From: Luidia sarsii | Lineage: Eukaryota; Echinodermata; Asteroidea; Paxillosida; Luidiidae | Reading direction: 5' to 3' | Length of the DNA: 64,000 nucleotides | Assembly: GCA_949987565.1 (NCBI GenBank) | Contig: OX465113.1 | Span: forward strand, 5,430,547-5,494,546 | In this document: one piece after another, positions 36,525 to 44,450 of the stretch | How the letters are laid out: each line of letters starts with the position of its first letter | Position numbering within the stretch: the first letter of the stretch is position 1 | Notes under the pieces: generated by a model | Told to the model about the DNA's origin: nothing | Database searches by the model: none | The model's input: the letters and a program-made list of their open reading frames with translations, nothing else | Program-made: the position numbers and the translations under genes

Positions 36525-39500
36525 AGGCTGTTGGTCTTTTGGTCTTTCTGTCCTGATGACGGCCAGAGCATACTGGCTGGAACGTCGAGTTACCACTCGG
36601 GTTCTTTTCACAACCACACGTCTTCTTTCAGAGACCGTATACACGGTGTCACTGCAAACCCTCCTTTATCTACTCTTTCTGTCTGTCTGTCAATGCATCC
36701 GCCTTCTTGTCTACTTGGCTTCCTGCCTGATTGTCTGTCTGTCTGCCTGCCTGCCTGCATTCATAATTGCCTGTCTGTCTGTCTGTCGGGTTGTTTGTTT
36801 GTTTGTTTGGGGTTTTTTTAACTCATAAAGTACTTAATAGCAGTCTTAATTGGAACTTACTCTTCAAGTTTTAGCAGTGTGCTTGGCTTTTGCTTCCCCT
36901 ATGAGAGAAAAAAATGCTGAGATCTTGGGAGATTGATGCATCAGGCCTTTCTAATCTGTTTGATGCATTAGGCCAAATCTAAGTCACTTTGTGATGTTTA
37001 CACAGGGAAGAGCATTGCCTGGAGACGTAGTTTGCTCAAGCTCTCTGCTAATTATTTGGCCTGTCAGAGTAAAGTTATTCTCCCTGCCCGTGCAATATGA
37101 GTGCACTGGGCCCTTGGTCTGTCTACCACTTTGCCTCTTCTGTCCATCCTTGGTTGTTTGACTGTTTAAAGGGATAACGCAACATTGGTCGAGGTCAAAG
37201 AATAGCATCCATACGTTGTCTGATCCAACATATGCATGAAATAGCACCCCTGTGAAAATTTCAGCTCTAGCCGCCAACCGAGTCTCGAGGAAAATAGTGA
37301 AAACCGCTTCATTTTGTTTTGCGAAAATGCAGCATTCAACATTTTGTTTTTAAAAAATGGTTTAGATCTAGGGGTGAGATGTAAACAATTTCTTTTACTC
37401 TTTTCTCCCAAAATACATCACTTTAGGCAGACATTTTTTGGTGCAAGGTTTCTACCATAACCATCTTCAAACTGTATAAGTTTCATGTAAATCTGTGAAC
37501 ATTTCTGTTCTTATGTTACCAATGTTGTGTAGGGGCTTTAATGCCTCTCTCCCTTCTTATTATGTCTCTGTCCTCGTCATTCCGCCCTGAAAGTTTTCTC
37601 TCGGATTGAAAATACAGGGCCTTTAACTTTTTGAGAAAAAATATTCACAATTACGAAAATTTGTGAGAAGTATATCGTCTTTGTTTGAATTTTGAATGCC
37701 TGTTGTGACATCATTTTTTTCCTCCAATTCTGGGACTGTATATATCCCCAGTGGACTAACAGTCTACCAGCATTTGCAAAACTTACTGGAAACCATGGCA
37801 ACTGCTCAGAAGCTACCCTCTTCAGCCTTTCTGACAAAAGACCTGCACGTCTGGCCAGATTTCCATGGCAACCGGTCACCCTTAGCCGATGCAAACCTCA
37901 GAGGAATGGTGGGTGAAATCCAGCTGGCTTTTTATTCGAAATCATAAAGGGAGAAAGATTTAACGTTTCTTTCCCAATACGACCTTTCTCTGCCATTGAG
38001 AAAGTTCCTGCTAGCATTGAAATTCAAGGCACCGCAACATTTTAATGTCAAGATTCACACTTTTCTGGTCATTGACTGGTAGAGGGCATGTCTTAACCAC
38101 TTTGCGCCGGGACCTCCGAATCCGGAGCTCCATTGGCTTGACTATGCGACGGGGCCCTCCGAATCCGGGCACCACTGTTGTCCACATTCTAAACAAAGAC
38201 TCTTTTCAGCTTGTTACATTGGCTACAGCTTGGTGTTTCTTGAAATGTTGTAACTGATTGAAGTTGGTTTAAGTTCTGGGGGTTTTTTTTCTCTTCAAAA
38301 TGTGGCTTGATTTTTAGGTGTGCGGGTTAAGCTTGTCTGCAACTGTGAGCGATCTCGCCTTGATCTACCTTGCCACAATCCAAGCAATAGCGGTGAGTCA
38401 CTCAGCAGAAATAGAACTTGCTCCCTTTCTGTCAGTGAATTTCAAAATGGATTTCAGTACTTTCAAACTCACTCACTCTTGTTCCCTATTAACCCCTTGC
38501 TGGCTAAAGCCTCTCAGGGACCTTTGAAAAATTTAAGCAAAGACTCGTTTAAAAGATCTTTAGTGATATACAAAGTAATACAATTACCAAAATGCAAATC
38601 TCAAAACACCTGGCACACCTGTGGGTGGCTTTTGTTGTATGACTGACGGTACTGGCACACCTGTGGGTGGCGTTTGTTGTATGACTGACGGTACTGGCAC
38701 ACCTGTGGGTGGCGTTTGTTGTATGACTGACAGTACTGGCACACCTGTGGGTGGCGTTTGTTGTATGACTGACGGTACTGGCACACCTGTGGGTGGCGTT
38801 TGTTGTATGACTGACGGTACTGGCACACCTGTGTGTGGCGTTTGTTGTATGACTGACGGTACTGGCACACCTGTGGGTGGCGTTTGTTGTTTGACTGACG
38901 GTACTGGCACACCTGTGGGTGGCGTTTGTTGTATGACTGACAGTACTGGCACACCTGTGGGTGGCGTTTGTTGTATGACTGACGGTACTGGCACACCTGT
39001 GGGTGGCGTTTGTTGTATGACTGACAGTACTGGCACACCTGTGGGTGGCGTTTGTTGTATGACTGACGGTACTGGCAGTCCTGGCACACCTGTGGGTGGT
39101 GTTTGTTGTATGACTGACGGTACTGGCACACCTGTGGGTGGCGTTTGTTGTATGACTGACAGTACTGGCACACCTGTGGGTGGCGTTTGTTGTATGACTG
39201 ACCGTACTGGCACACCTGTGGGTGACGTTTCTTGTATGACTGACGGTACTGGCACACCTGTGGGTGGCGTTTGTTGTATGACTGACAGTACTGGCACACC
39301 TGTTTTTAGGGGGGGGGGCTTACGAGGGCTTTGAGAGAAAGGGTCGCAAAATCTCTTCATCACTTAAAGCCCCTACACAACATTGGTGGAGATCAAAGAA
39401 TAGCAACCATACGTTGTCTGATCCAACATATGCATGAAATAGCACGAAATGCAACTGTGAGCGATCTCGCCTTGATCTACCTTGCCACAATCCAAGCAAT

Positions 39501-42500
39501 AGCGGTGAGTCACTCAGCAGAAATAGAACTTGCTCCCTTTCTGTCAGTGAATTTCAAAATGGATTTCAGTACTTTCAAACTCACTCACTCTTGTTCCCTA
39601 TTAACCCCTTGCTGGCTAAAGCCTCTCAGGGACCTTTGAAAAATTTAAGCAAAGACTCGTTTAAAAGATCTTTAGTGATATACAAAGTAATACAATTACC
39701 AAAATGCAAATCTCAAAACACCTGGCACACCTGTGGGTGGCTTTTGTTGTATGACTGACGGTACTGGCACACCTGTGGGTGGCGTTTGTTGTATGACTGA
39801 CAGTACTGGCACACCTGTGGGTGGCGTTTGTTGTATGACTGACGGTACTGGCACACCTGTGGGTGGCGTTTGTTGTATGACTGACAGTACTGGCACACCT
39901 GTGGGTGGCGTTTGTTGTATGACTGACGGTACTGGCAGTCCTGGCACACCTGTGGGTGGTGTTTGTTGTATGACTGACGGTACTGGCACACCTGTGGGTG
40001 GCGTTTGTTGTATGACTGACAGTACTGGCACACCTGTGGGTGGCGTTTGTTGTATGACTGACCGTACTGGCACACCTGTGGGTGACGTTTCTTGTATGAC
40101 TGACGGTACTGGCACACCTGTGGGTGGCGTTTGTTGTATGACTGACGGTACTGGCACACCTGTGGGTGGCGTTTCTTGTATGACTGACGGTACTGGCACA
40201 CCTGTGGGTGGCGTTTGTTGTATGACTGACGGTACTGGCGCACCTGTGGGTGGCGTTTGTTGTTTGACTGACGGTACTGGCACACCTGTGGGTGGCGTTT
40301 GTTGTATGACTGACAGTACTGGCACACCTGTGGGTGGCGTTTGTTGTATGACTGACGGTACTGGCACACCTGTGGGTGGCGTTTGTTGTATGACTGACGG
40401 TACTGGCACACCTGTGGGTGGCGTTTGTTGTATGACTGATGGTACTGGCACACCTGTGGGTGGCGTTTGTTGTTTGACTGACAGTACTGGCACACCTGTG
40501 GGTGGCGTTTGTTGTATGACCGACGGTACTGGCACACCTGTGGGTGTCGTTTGTTGTTTGACTGACGGTACTGGCACACCTGTGGGTGGCGTTTGTTGTA
40601 TGACTGACGGTACTGGCACACCTGTGGGTGGCGTTTGTTGTATGACTGACAGTACTGGCACACCTGTGGGTGGCGTTTGTTGTATGACTGACGGTACTGG
40701 CACACCTGAGGGTGGCGTTTGTTGTATGACTGACGGTACTGGCACACCTGTGGGTGACGTTTGTTGTATGACTGACGGTACTGGCACACCTGAGGGTGGC
40801 GTTTGTTGTATGACTGACGGTACTGGCACACCTGTGGGTGGCGTTTGTTGTATGACTGACGGTACTGGCACACCTGTGGGTGGCGTTTGTTGTATGACTG
40901 ACAGTACTGGCACACCTGTGGGTGGCGTTTGTTGTATGACTGACGGTACTGGCACACCTGAGGGTGGCGTTTGTTGTTTGACTGACGGTACTGGCACACC
41001 TGTGGGTGGCGTTTGTTGTATGACTGACAGTACTGGCACACCTGTGGGTGGCGTTTGTTGTATGACTGACGGTACTGGCACACCTGTGGGTGGCGTTTGT
41101 TGTATGACTGACGGTACTGGCACACCTGAGGGTGGCGTTTGTTGTATGACTGACGGTACTGGCACACCTGTGGGTGGCGTTTGTTGTATGACTGACGGTA
41201 CTGGCACACCTGTGGGTGGCGTTTGTTGTATGACTGACGGTACTGGCACACCTGAGGGTGGCGTTTGTTGTATGACTGACGGTACTGGCACACCTGTGGG
41301 TGGCGTTTGTTGTATGACTGACAGTACTGGCACACCTGTGGGTGGCGTTTGTTGTATGACTGATGGTACTGGCACACCTGTGGGTGGCGTTTGTTGTATG
41401 ACTGACGGTACTGGCACACCTGTGGGTGGCGTTTGTTGTATGACTGACAGTACTGGCACACCTGTGGGTGGCGTTTGTTGTATGACTGACGGTACTGGCA
41501 CACCTGAGGGTGGCGTTTCTTGTATGACTGACGGTACTGGCACACCTGTGGGTGGCGTTTGTTGTATGACTGACGGTACTGGCACACCTGTGGGTGGCGT
41601 TTGTTGTATGACTGACGGTACTGGCACACCTGAGGGTGGCGTTTGTTGTATGACTGACGGTACTGGCACACCTGTGGGTGGCGTTTGTTGTATGACTGAC
41701 GGCACTGGCACACCTGTGGGTGGCGTTTGTTGTATGACTGACGGTACTGGCACACCTGTGGGTGGCGTTTGTTGTATGACTGACGGTACTGGCACACCTG
41801 TGGGTGGCGTTTGTTGTATGACTGACAGTACTGGCACACCTGTGGGTGGCGTTTGTTGTATGACTGACGGTACTGGCACACCTGTGGGTGGCGTTTGTTG
41901 TATGACTGACGGTACTGGCACACCTGTGGGTGGCGTTTGTTGTATGACTGACGGTACTGGCACACCTGTGGGTGGCGTTTGTTGTATGACTGACGGTACT
42001 GGCACACCTGTGGGTGGCGTTTGTTGTTTGTTTGACTGACGGTACTGGCACACCTGTGGGTGGCGTTTCTTGTATGACTGTCAGTACTGGCACACCTGTG
42101 GGTGGCGTTTGTTGTATGACTGACGGTACTGGCACACCTGTGGGTGGCGTTTGTTGTATGACTGACGGTACTGGCACACCTGTGGTTGGCGTTTGTTGTT
42201 TGTTTGACTGACGGTACTGGCACACCTGTGGGTGGCGTTTCTTGTATGACTGTCAGTACTGGCACACCTGTGGGTGGCGTTTGTTGTATGACTGACGGTA
42301 CTGGCACACCTGTGGGTGGCGTTTGTTGTATGACTGACGGTACTGGCACACCTGTGGGTGGCGTTTGTTGTTTGTTTGACTGACGGTACTGGCACACCTG
42401 TGGGTGGCGTTTCTTGTATGACTGTCAGTACTGGCACACCTGTGGGTGGCGTTTGTTGTATGACTGACGGTACTGGCACACCTGTGGGTGGCGTTTGTTG

Positions 42501-42704
42501 TATGACTGACGGTACTGGCACACCTGTGGGTGGCGTTTCTGTGGTCGTTTTGAACTGGGCTTTTTGTTTGTGCCATTCCCCAGCATGGGACCCGTCATAT
42601 ACTGACCTCCATGGAGCTGGCCGGTCATAGGTTGTCCACTCTCCACGCCTGCGGTGGCCTGAGCAAGAACAAACTCTTTGTGCAGACGCATGCCGACGTC
42701 ACAG
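25252..42704 (+). CDS. FGGY: FGGY-domain carbohydrate kinase, eleven exons; 3' end not found
   Basis: Exons 25252-25446, 26358-26469, 28425-28576, 30768-30856, 32036-32163, 33065-33193, 34311-34423, 36291-36460, 37752-37908, 38318-38392 and 42584-42704. All have AG/GT borders and one continuous phase, giving 480 codons plus a G. The product matches human FGGY (551 aa): N-terminal [17 protein letters not shown] (phosphate-binding DxGT), [109 protein letters not shown] and [20 protein letters not shown]. The family phosphorylates pentuloses such as ribulose or related sugars; the substrate here is inferred. About 70 C-terminal codons are missing after the donor at 42705. The introns host Penelope, MITE, SINE and satellite sequence. 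Confidence 0.93.
25905..26055 (-). mobile_element. SINE family B, inverted, FGGY intron 1
   Basis: On the plus strand the inverse body aaaatggcaaagaaaact is followed by the inverse B box ttgaacccgagacctcc, the inverse anticodon hairpin around ggttttgcataccag and the inverse A box ccatctgagccattgcc. This is the arrangement of the copies at 4805 and 13327, reversed. FGGY intron 1 otherwise shows no gene. Confidence 0.7.
26470..27485. other. FGGY intron 2, 5' half
   Basis: Mostly unique AT-rich sequence. A degraded Penelope-terminus segment lies at about 27085-27165 (atcatagcaggacctttctc, then ggccctcctaatttttg) and a SINE-A tail fragment at 27375-27425 (gagggtttgccctgcttgg). Confidence 0.5.
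27486..27629. mobile_element. Palindromic element made of two facing Penelope 3' termini with a shared left arm
   Basis: The left arm is caaaaatgttgcaaactgct, tactgactaaaattacc, aaaatgcaaatctc. Then 27540-27629 is a near-perfect inverted repeat: aaatttagtgggcctgacgt, tttgatcctagcaggacc / the complement, ending gtcaggcccactaaattt. Each half equals the last ~45 bp of the Penelope-like elements. Closely related copies sit at 55510-55680 and 61389-61544. Confidence 0.8.
27727..27890 (+). mobile_element. tRNA-derived SINE, family A
   Basis: The head 27727-27802 has a perfect 7-bp acceptor stem AGCTCGG/CCGAGCT, a D-arm with the A box gtcaggtggttaagacg, an anticodon-like stem CTGC..GCAG with an 8-nt loop, and the B box gggttcgaatccc. 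The T-stem has two mismatches, so a functional tRNA is unlikely. The body (caggcaaagcactgagcatt, then gagcagggcaaaccttc) recurs at 17490-18060, 32375-32560, 59990-60050 and 61800-61860. Confidence 0.75.
28009..28335. mobile_element. MITE with GCGCGC-rich terminal inverted repeats, FGGY intron 2
   Basis: The left end aaagatcttatagcgcgc is mirrored by gcgcgctataagatcttt. Inside, gaagtacgcactggacgcc / ggcgcccggtgcgtacttc and ttagtaagcaa / ttgcttactaa continue the inverted repeat. Non-coding. Confidence 0.8.
28855..29070. mobile_element. Inverted-repeat element, hammerhead-like family, FGGY intron 3
   Basis: On the plus strand: aagacttgaaggtttgcatg, tgcggtgacaccacgtagc, the ggctctgaaaagagcc hairpin, aactcaatgtttcg, then tgtactctgcccgtcgtcag. 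Next comes a direct partial repeat (ctgacgaggggcagagtaca, aatgttgagagccggtaact). The minus-strand segment 28958-28995 shows CTGACGA, then GGGCAG and CGAAAC. Confidence 0.7.
29825..30575. mobile_element. Pogo/Tc1-like DNA element split by a Penelope insertion
   Basis: The left end cagtaaaatgagataactc and right end attgatattttactg are inverted repeats with TA on both sides (29823-29824 and 30576-30577). Without the insert at 29959-30493 and its target duplication the host is about 200 bp. This MITE lies in FGGY intron 3 and predates the Penelope insertion. Confidence 0.7.
29959..30493 (-). mobile_element. 5'-truncated Penelope-like element (GIY-YIG tail only)
   Basis: The minus strand encodes only the end of the GIY-YIG domain ([20 protein letters not shown] to the C-terminus [10 protein letters not shown]) followed by the 3'UTR and terminus. 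It is flanked by an exact 15-bp duplication tttttatatctcaaa at 29944-29958 and 30494-30508, a clear target-site duplication. Very close in sequence to the copy at 23179-24550. Confidence 0.9.
31545..31918. mobile_element. TIR element (CAACATTGG family), FGGY intron 4
   Basis: Starts aaaggtccaatacaacattgg and ends ccaatgttgtatagggccttt. The interior matches the copy at 14750-15032 (e.g. ttactcgcgagtaataaact; aggatttctttt). A second subfamily with different interior lies at 37168-37542 and 43251-43620. Confidence 0.75.
32375..32560 (-). mobile_element. SINE family A, inverted and degraded, FGGY intron 5
   Basis: On the plus strand: attgaggggtttgcccttct, ctcagcactttgtccg, then an inverse tRNA-like part with tttgaaccctgtattcccgc and ttcctagttcagac. 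Same order as the inverse of 27727-27890. Confidence 0.6.
32635..32905. mobile_element. PIF/Harbinger-like MITE, shorter copy, FGGY intron 5
   Basis: Ends agccctgtccgcattggact and gtccagtgcggacacggct; internal ccattttaagtccagtgcgg is shared with 15883-16325. Flanks are TGA and TTA, so the 3-bp target duplication is imperfect. Confidence 0.7.
33194..34310. other. FGGY intron 6
   Basis: Mostly unremarkable AT-rich sequence. A poly-T tract is at 33716-33745; SINE-B body words (aaatggtaaagaaaacta; aagggcaaagaaaat) near 33850 and 33950 suggest two decayed inverted SINE-B tails. No further exon seen. Confidence 0.45.
34470..35910. repeat. 21-bp minisatellite (~68 copies) in FGGY intron 7
   Basis: Unit gagtcaatagagaaatagaat, with variants (atatagaaat, attagtgaat, gaatggaatg). 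Because 21 is a multiple of three, the minus strand reads as long SISLLTH repeats; this is a register artefact. Variant blocks (e.g. a triple attagtgaat group) occur twice, near 34817-34875 and 35108-35145, which suggests block duplication. Confidence 0.92.
36468..36524. repeat. TCTG/TGTC tetranucleotide microsatellite
   Basis: An uninterrupted run of (tgtc)n starts a few bases after the FGGY exon 8 donor (36461). A weaker run of the same motif lies at 36670-36800. Confidence 0.9.
36544..36665 (+). mobile_element. Half copy of the hammerhead-like family with the clearest core
   Basis: It reads CTGATGA at 36553-36559, CGGCCAG at 36560-36566, a six-base loop, the exact complement CTGGCTG at 36573-36579, then GAACGTCGAGTTACC. 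Downstream are ggttcttttcacaacc and cacggtgtcactgcaaaccc, the family right arm. It lies between two microsatellite runs in FGGY intron 8. Confidence 0.65.
37168..37542. mobile_element. TIR element (CAACATTGG family, subfamily 2), FGGY intron 8
   Basis: Starts aaagggataacgcaacattgg and ends accaatgttgtgtaggggct. The interior includes catatgcatgaaatagcacc, atttcagctctagccgccaa and gtataagtttcatgtaaatc, shared with 43251-43620 in the opposite orientation. Partial copies are at 9342-9480 and 39365-39444. Confidence 0.8.
38602..39303. repeat. 42-bp satellite, first array (~17 units), FGGY intron 10
   Basis: Unit ggcacacctgtgggtggcgt, ttgttgtatgactgacggtact. Variants include gacagtact, ttgtttgactg and one unit lengthened by ggcagtcct at about 39073. 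The array starts immediately after accaaaatgcaaatctcaaa, a word of the left arm seen at 27486, and ends at a G-rich tract (39306-39317). Confidence 0.95.
39445..39720 (+). pseudogene. Duplicate of the end of FGGY exon 10 and its downstream intron
   Basis: The sequence from gcaactgtgagcgatctcgc onward copies 38339-38600 (end of exon 10, its donor gtgagtcactcagc and ~200 bp of intron) with almost no differences. The duplicate lacks the first ~20 bases of the exon and its acceptor, so it should not be spliced in. Both copies lead into a 42-bp array at the same base, so exon end, intron and array start were duplicated together. Confidence 0.85.
39722..42540. repeat. 42-bp satellite, second array (~67 units), FGGY intron 10
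   Basis: Same unit as 38602-39303 and same junction. The first units repeat array 1 variants in order, including the ggcagtcct insertion at about 39934 and the gaccgtact and cttgtatg units. The right end shows a three-fold higher-order block (about 172 bp, marked by ttgttgtttgtttgactg) at 42020, 42192 and 42364. All registers without chance stops give ORFs of up to ~890 codons on both strands; none is credible as protein. Confidence 0.95.
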
Positions 42705-43709
42705 GTAGGGGCCACTTTTTTCTTCTATCTCTGAGTAAAGTTTCGTCCAATATGAGGCGTTGAGAGCCCTGCAGAGCAGAACCAGACAGAGCCTGGTGGA
42801 ATTCCCTTGTGCTGCCTCAAGCACCAGAGGGCTCAGAAAAAGATTGATTTGATTTGATTCAAGGTGATATACAAAAATGTTGCAAACTGCTTACTGACTC
42901 AAATTACCAAAATGCAAATCTGATTTGATTCAATCCAAATGATTTGATTCAATTAGATTCTATTAAAAGCTTTGTTGATTTTCGCACATTTCACACCACC
43001 ATAAACCAGGCGCGGATCTAAAGTGATGGGGTCCTTCCTAAATACATCCGGACCCTCCTTAAAAAATAAATTCTGAGTGTGTGATGTTAATATCATGCTC
43101 TGCACAAAGACTGACAGAGAAGGTTTTCCCTATAAGACAATTTCTCAAAGTGTATATGTCTTGGTCCAGTACCGGTACATGTACATGTAGATAGATCACA
43201 GTTTTGCGAATATTCTTCAGTTTATGTAGAAATTGACAATTGCTGTCTAAAGCCCTTAAACAACATTGGTAAGATCGAAAAGCAGAAATGTTTACAGATT
43301 TACATGAAACTTATACAGTTTGAAGATGGTTATAATAGAAATCTCTCAATGAAACATTTCTGCCTAAAACGTTGTAATTTGGGAGAAATGATTAAAAGAA
43401 ATAGTTTACGTCTCACCGAGATCTAAACTATTTTTCGGAACAGTACGGCGTTGAATGCTGCATTTTCGCAAAACAAATGAAGTGGTTTTCACAATTGTCT
43501 CGAGACTCAGTTGGCGGATTGAGCTGAAATGTTCACAGGTGTGCTATTTCATGCATATGTTGGATCAGACAACGTATGGTTGCTATTCTTTGATCTCCAC
43601 CAATGTTGTGTAGGGGCTTTAAGTGATGAAGAGATTTTGCGACCCTTTCTCTCAAAGCCCTCGTAAGCCCCCCCCCCTAAAAAAAGAAAACTGTGCCTTA
43701 TCATAAATT
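42705..43709. other. Sequence between FGGY exon 11 and the BEL element
   Basis: Contains the shared left-arm words (atacaaaaatgttgcaaact, ttaccaaaatgcaaatctg) at 42870-42925, a decayed tacatgtacatgta stretch, and a full TIR element at 43251-43620 (starts aaagcccttaaacaacattgg, ends ccaatgttgtgtaggggctt). The stretch 43545-43685 is the inverted copy of 39305-39444. No FGGY terminal exon is recognisable. Confidence 0.6.
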
Positions 43710-43714
43710 GTAAT

Positions 43715-44357
43715 TGTTGAAACTGGTCTACTTCAGCCAAGAGAGGGCGCCATTTCATTTTAGTGCATGCAGGTTTATGTACATGTATGTACTTTCTTAT
43801 TTACCACTATTGAGGGCGCTATTCGCCACCACAGCAAAACCATCATGGCTCCCACCATCCGTTCACAGATTCTACCGTAAAACATCCATTCCAATCCCCC
43901 AATTTTCAAGGTCTTATTACTGGGTAAGTTGTCTGTTGTTCCTTGACGTATTATTGAGCAATATCCATCATGATATATTTCCGTTTTTGGGGTCCTTATT
44001 TGAGATAAGAATAAGTGATTTTCATGTATAAATCCTGTTGATTTCCATGTGATTTATATACAAATAACCACATCCACGTTCATGTTATTGTTAAAACGAC
44101 ATTGTATTTAAAGGCCAGACTCATTGGACAAACGGTTTATTTCCCTTTAATTTAGTATGGGTTATATTCTTGTATTTCCACAGCATAAAAAGGAAAAGGA
44201 AAACAAACACAAAAAAGGAAAGAGAACATCAAGTTAAAACCAGAAAACCGTCTCCGTGTTGTTCTCTACATGTGATATCTGCCAGTGTTAGACTCCCCCC
44301 GACCAAGTAGCCAAGGCTTGATACCCCAATCAGCCCAATTCCCACCGTCTCTCTACA
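43715..44357 (+). repeat. 5' LTR of the BEL/Pao element
   Basis: 643 bp, TG..CA ends, same length as the 3' LTR. It should hold the element promoter and polyadenylation signal; no TATA box is called with confidence. Confidence 0.95.
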
Positions 44358-44363
44358 AATTTA

Positions 44364-44381
44364 TGGTCCTTCGAACCGGAT
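44364..44381 (+). other. Primer-binding site, tRNA-Tyr type
   Basis: tggtccttcgaaccggat begins with TGG (complement of CCA) six bases after the LTR. It is complementary to a tRNA 3' end whose acceptor strand TCGAAGG is that of animal tRNA-Tyr. Confidence 0.8.
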
Positions 44382-44450
44382 CAAGTCTTGGTTTACCACT
44401 ACCAGTACCGGGGGTGATTGGATTGGAGTCCATCATCCTGATTATCAGCT

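Noticed and set aside
39445..39504. Mutually exclusive or extra FGGY exon
   Set aside because: The copy lacks the acceptor and first part of the exon; inclusion would break the match to the conserved protein.
38601..42540. Very long ORFs (up to ~890 codons) on both strands
   Set aside because: The 42-bp unit is a multiple of three and happens to lack stops in several registers, so frames stay open on both strands at once. The array is intronic, between two FGGY exons in phase.
38602..42540. CRISPR-like array
   Set aside because: Units are contiguous with no unique spacers, and the genome is eukaryotic; this is satellite DNA.
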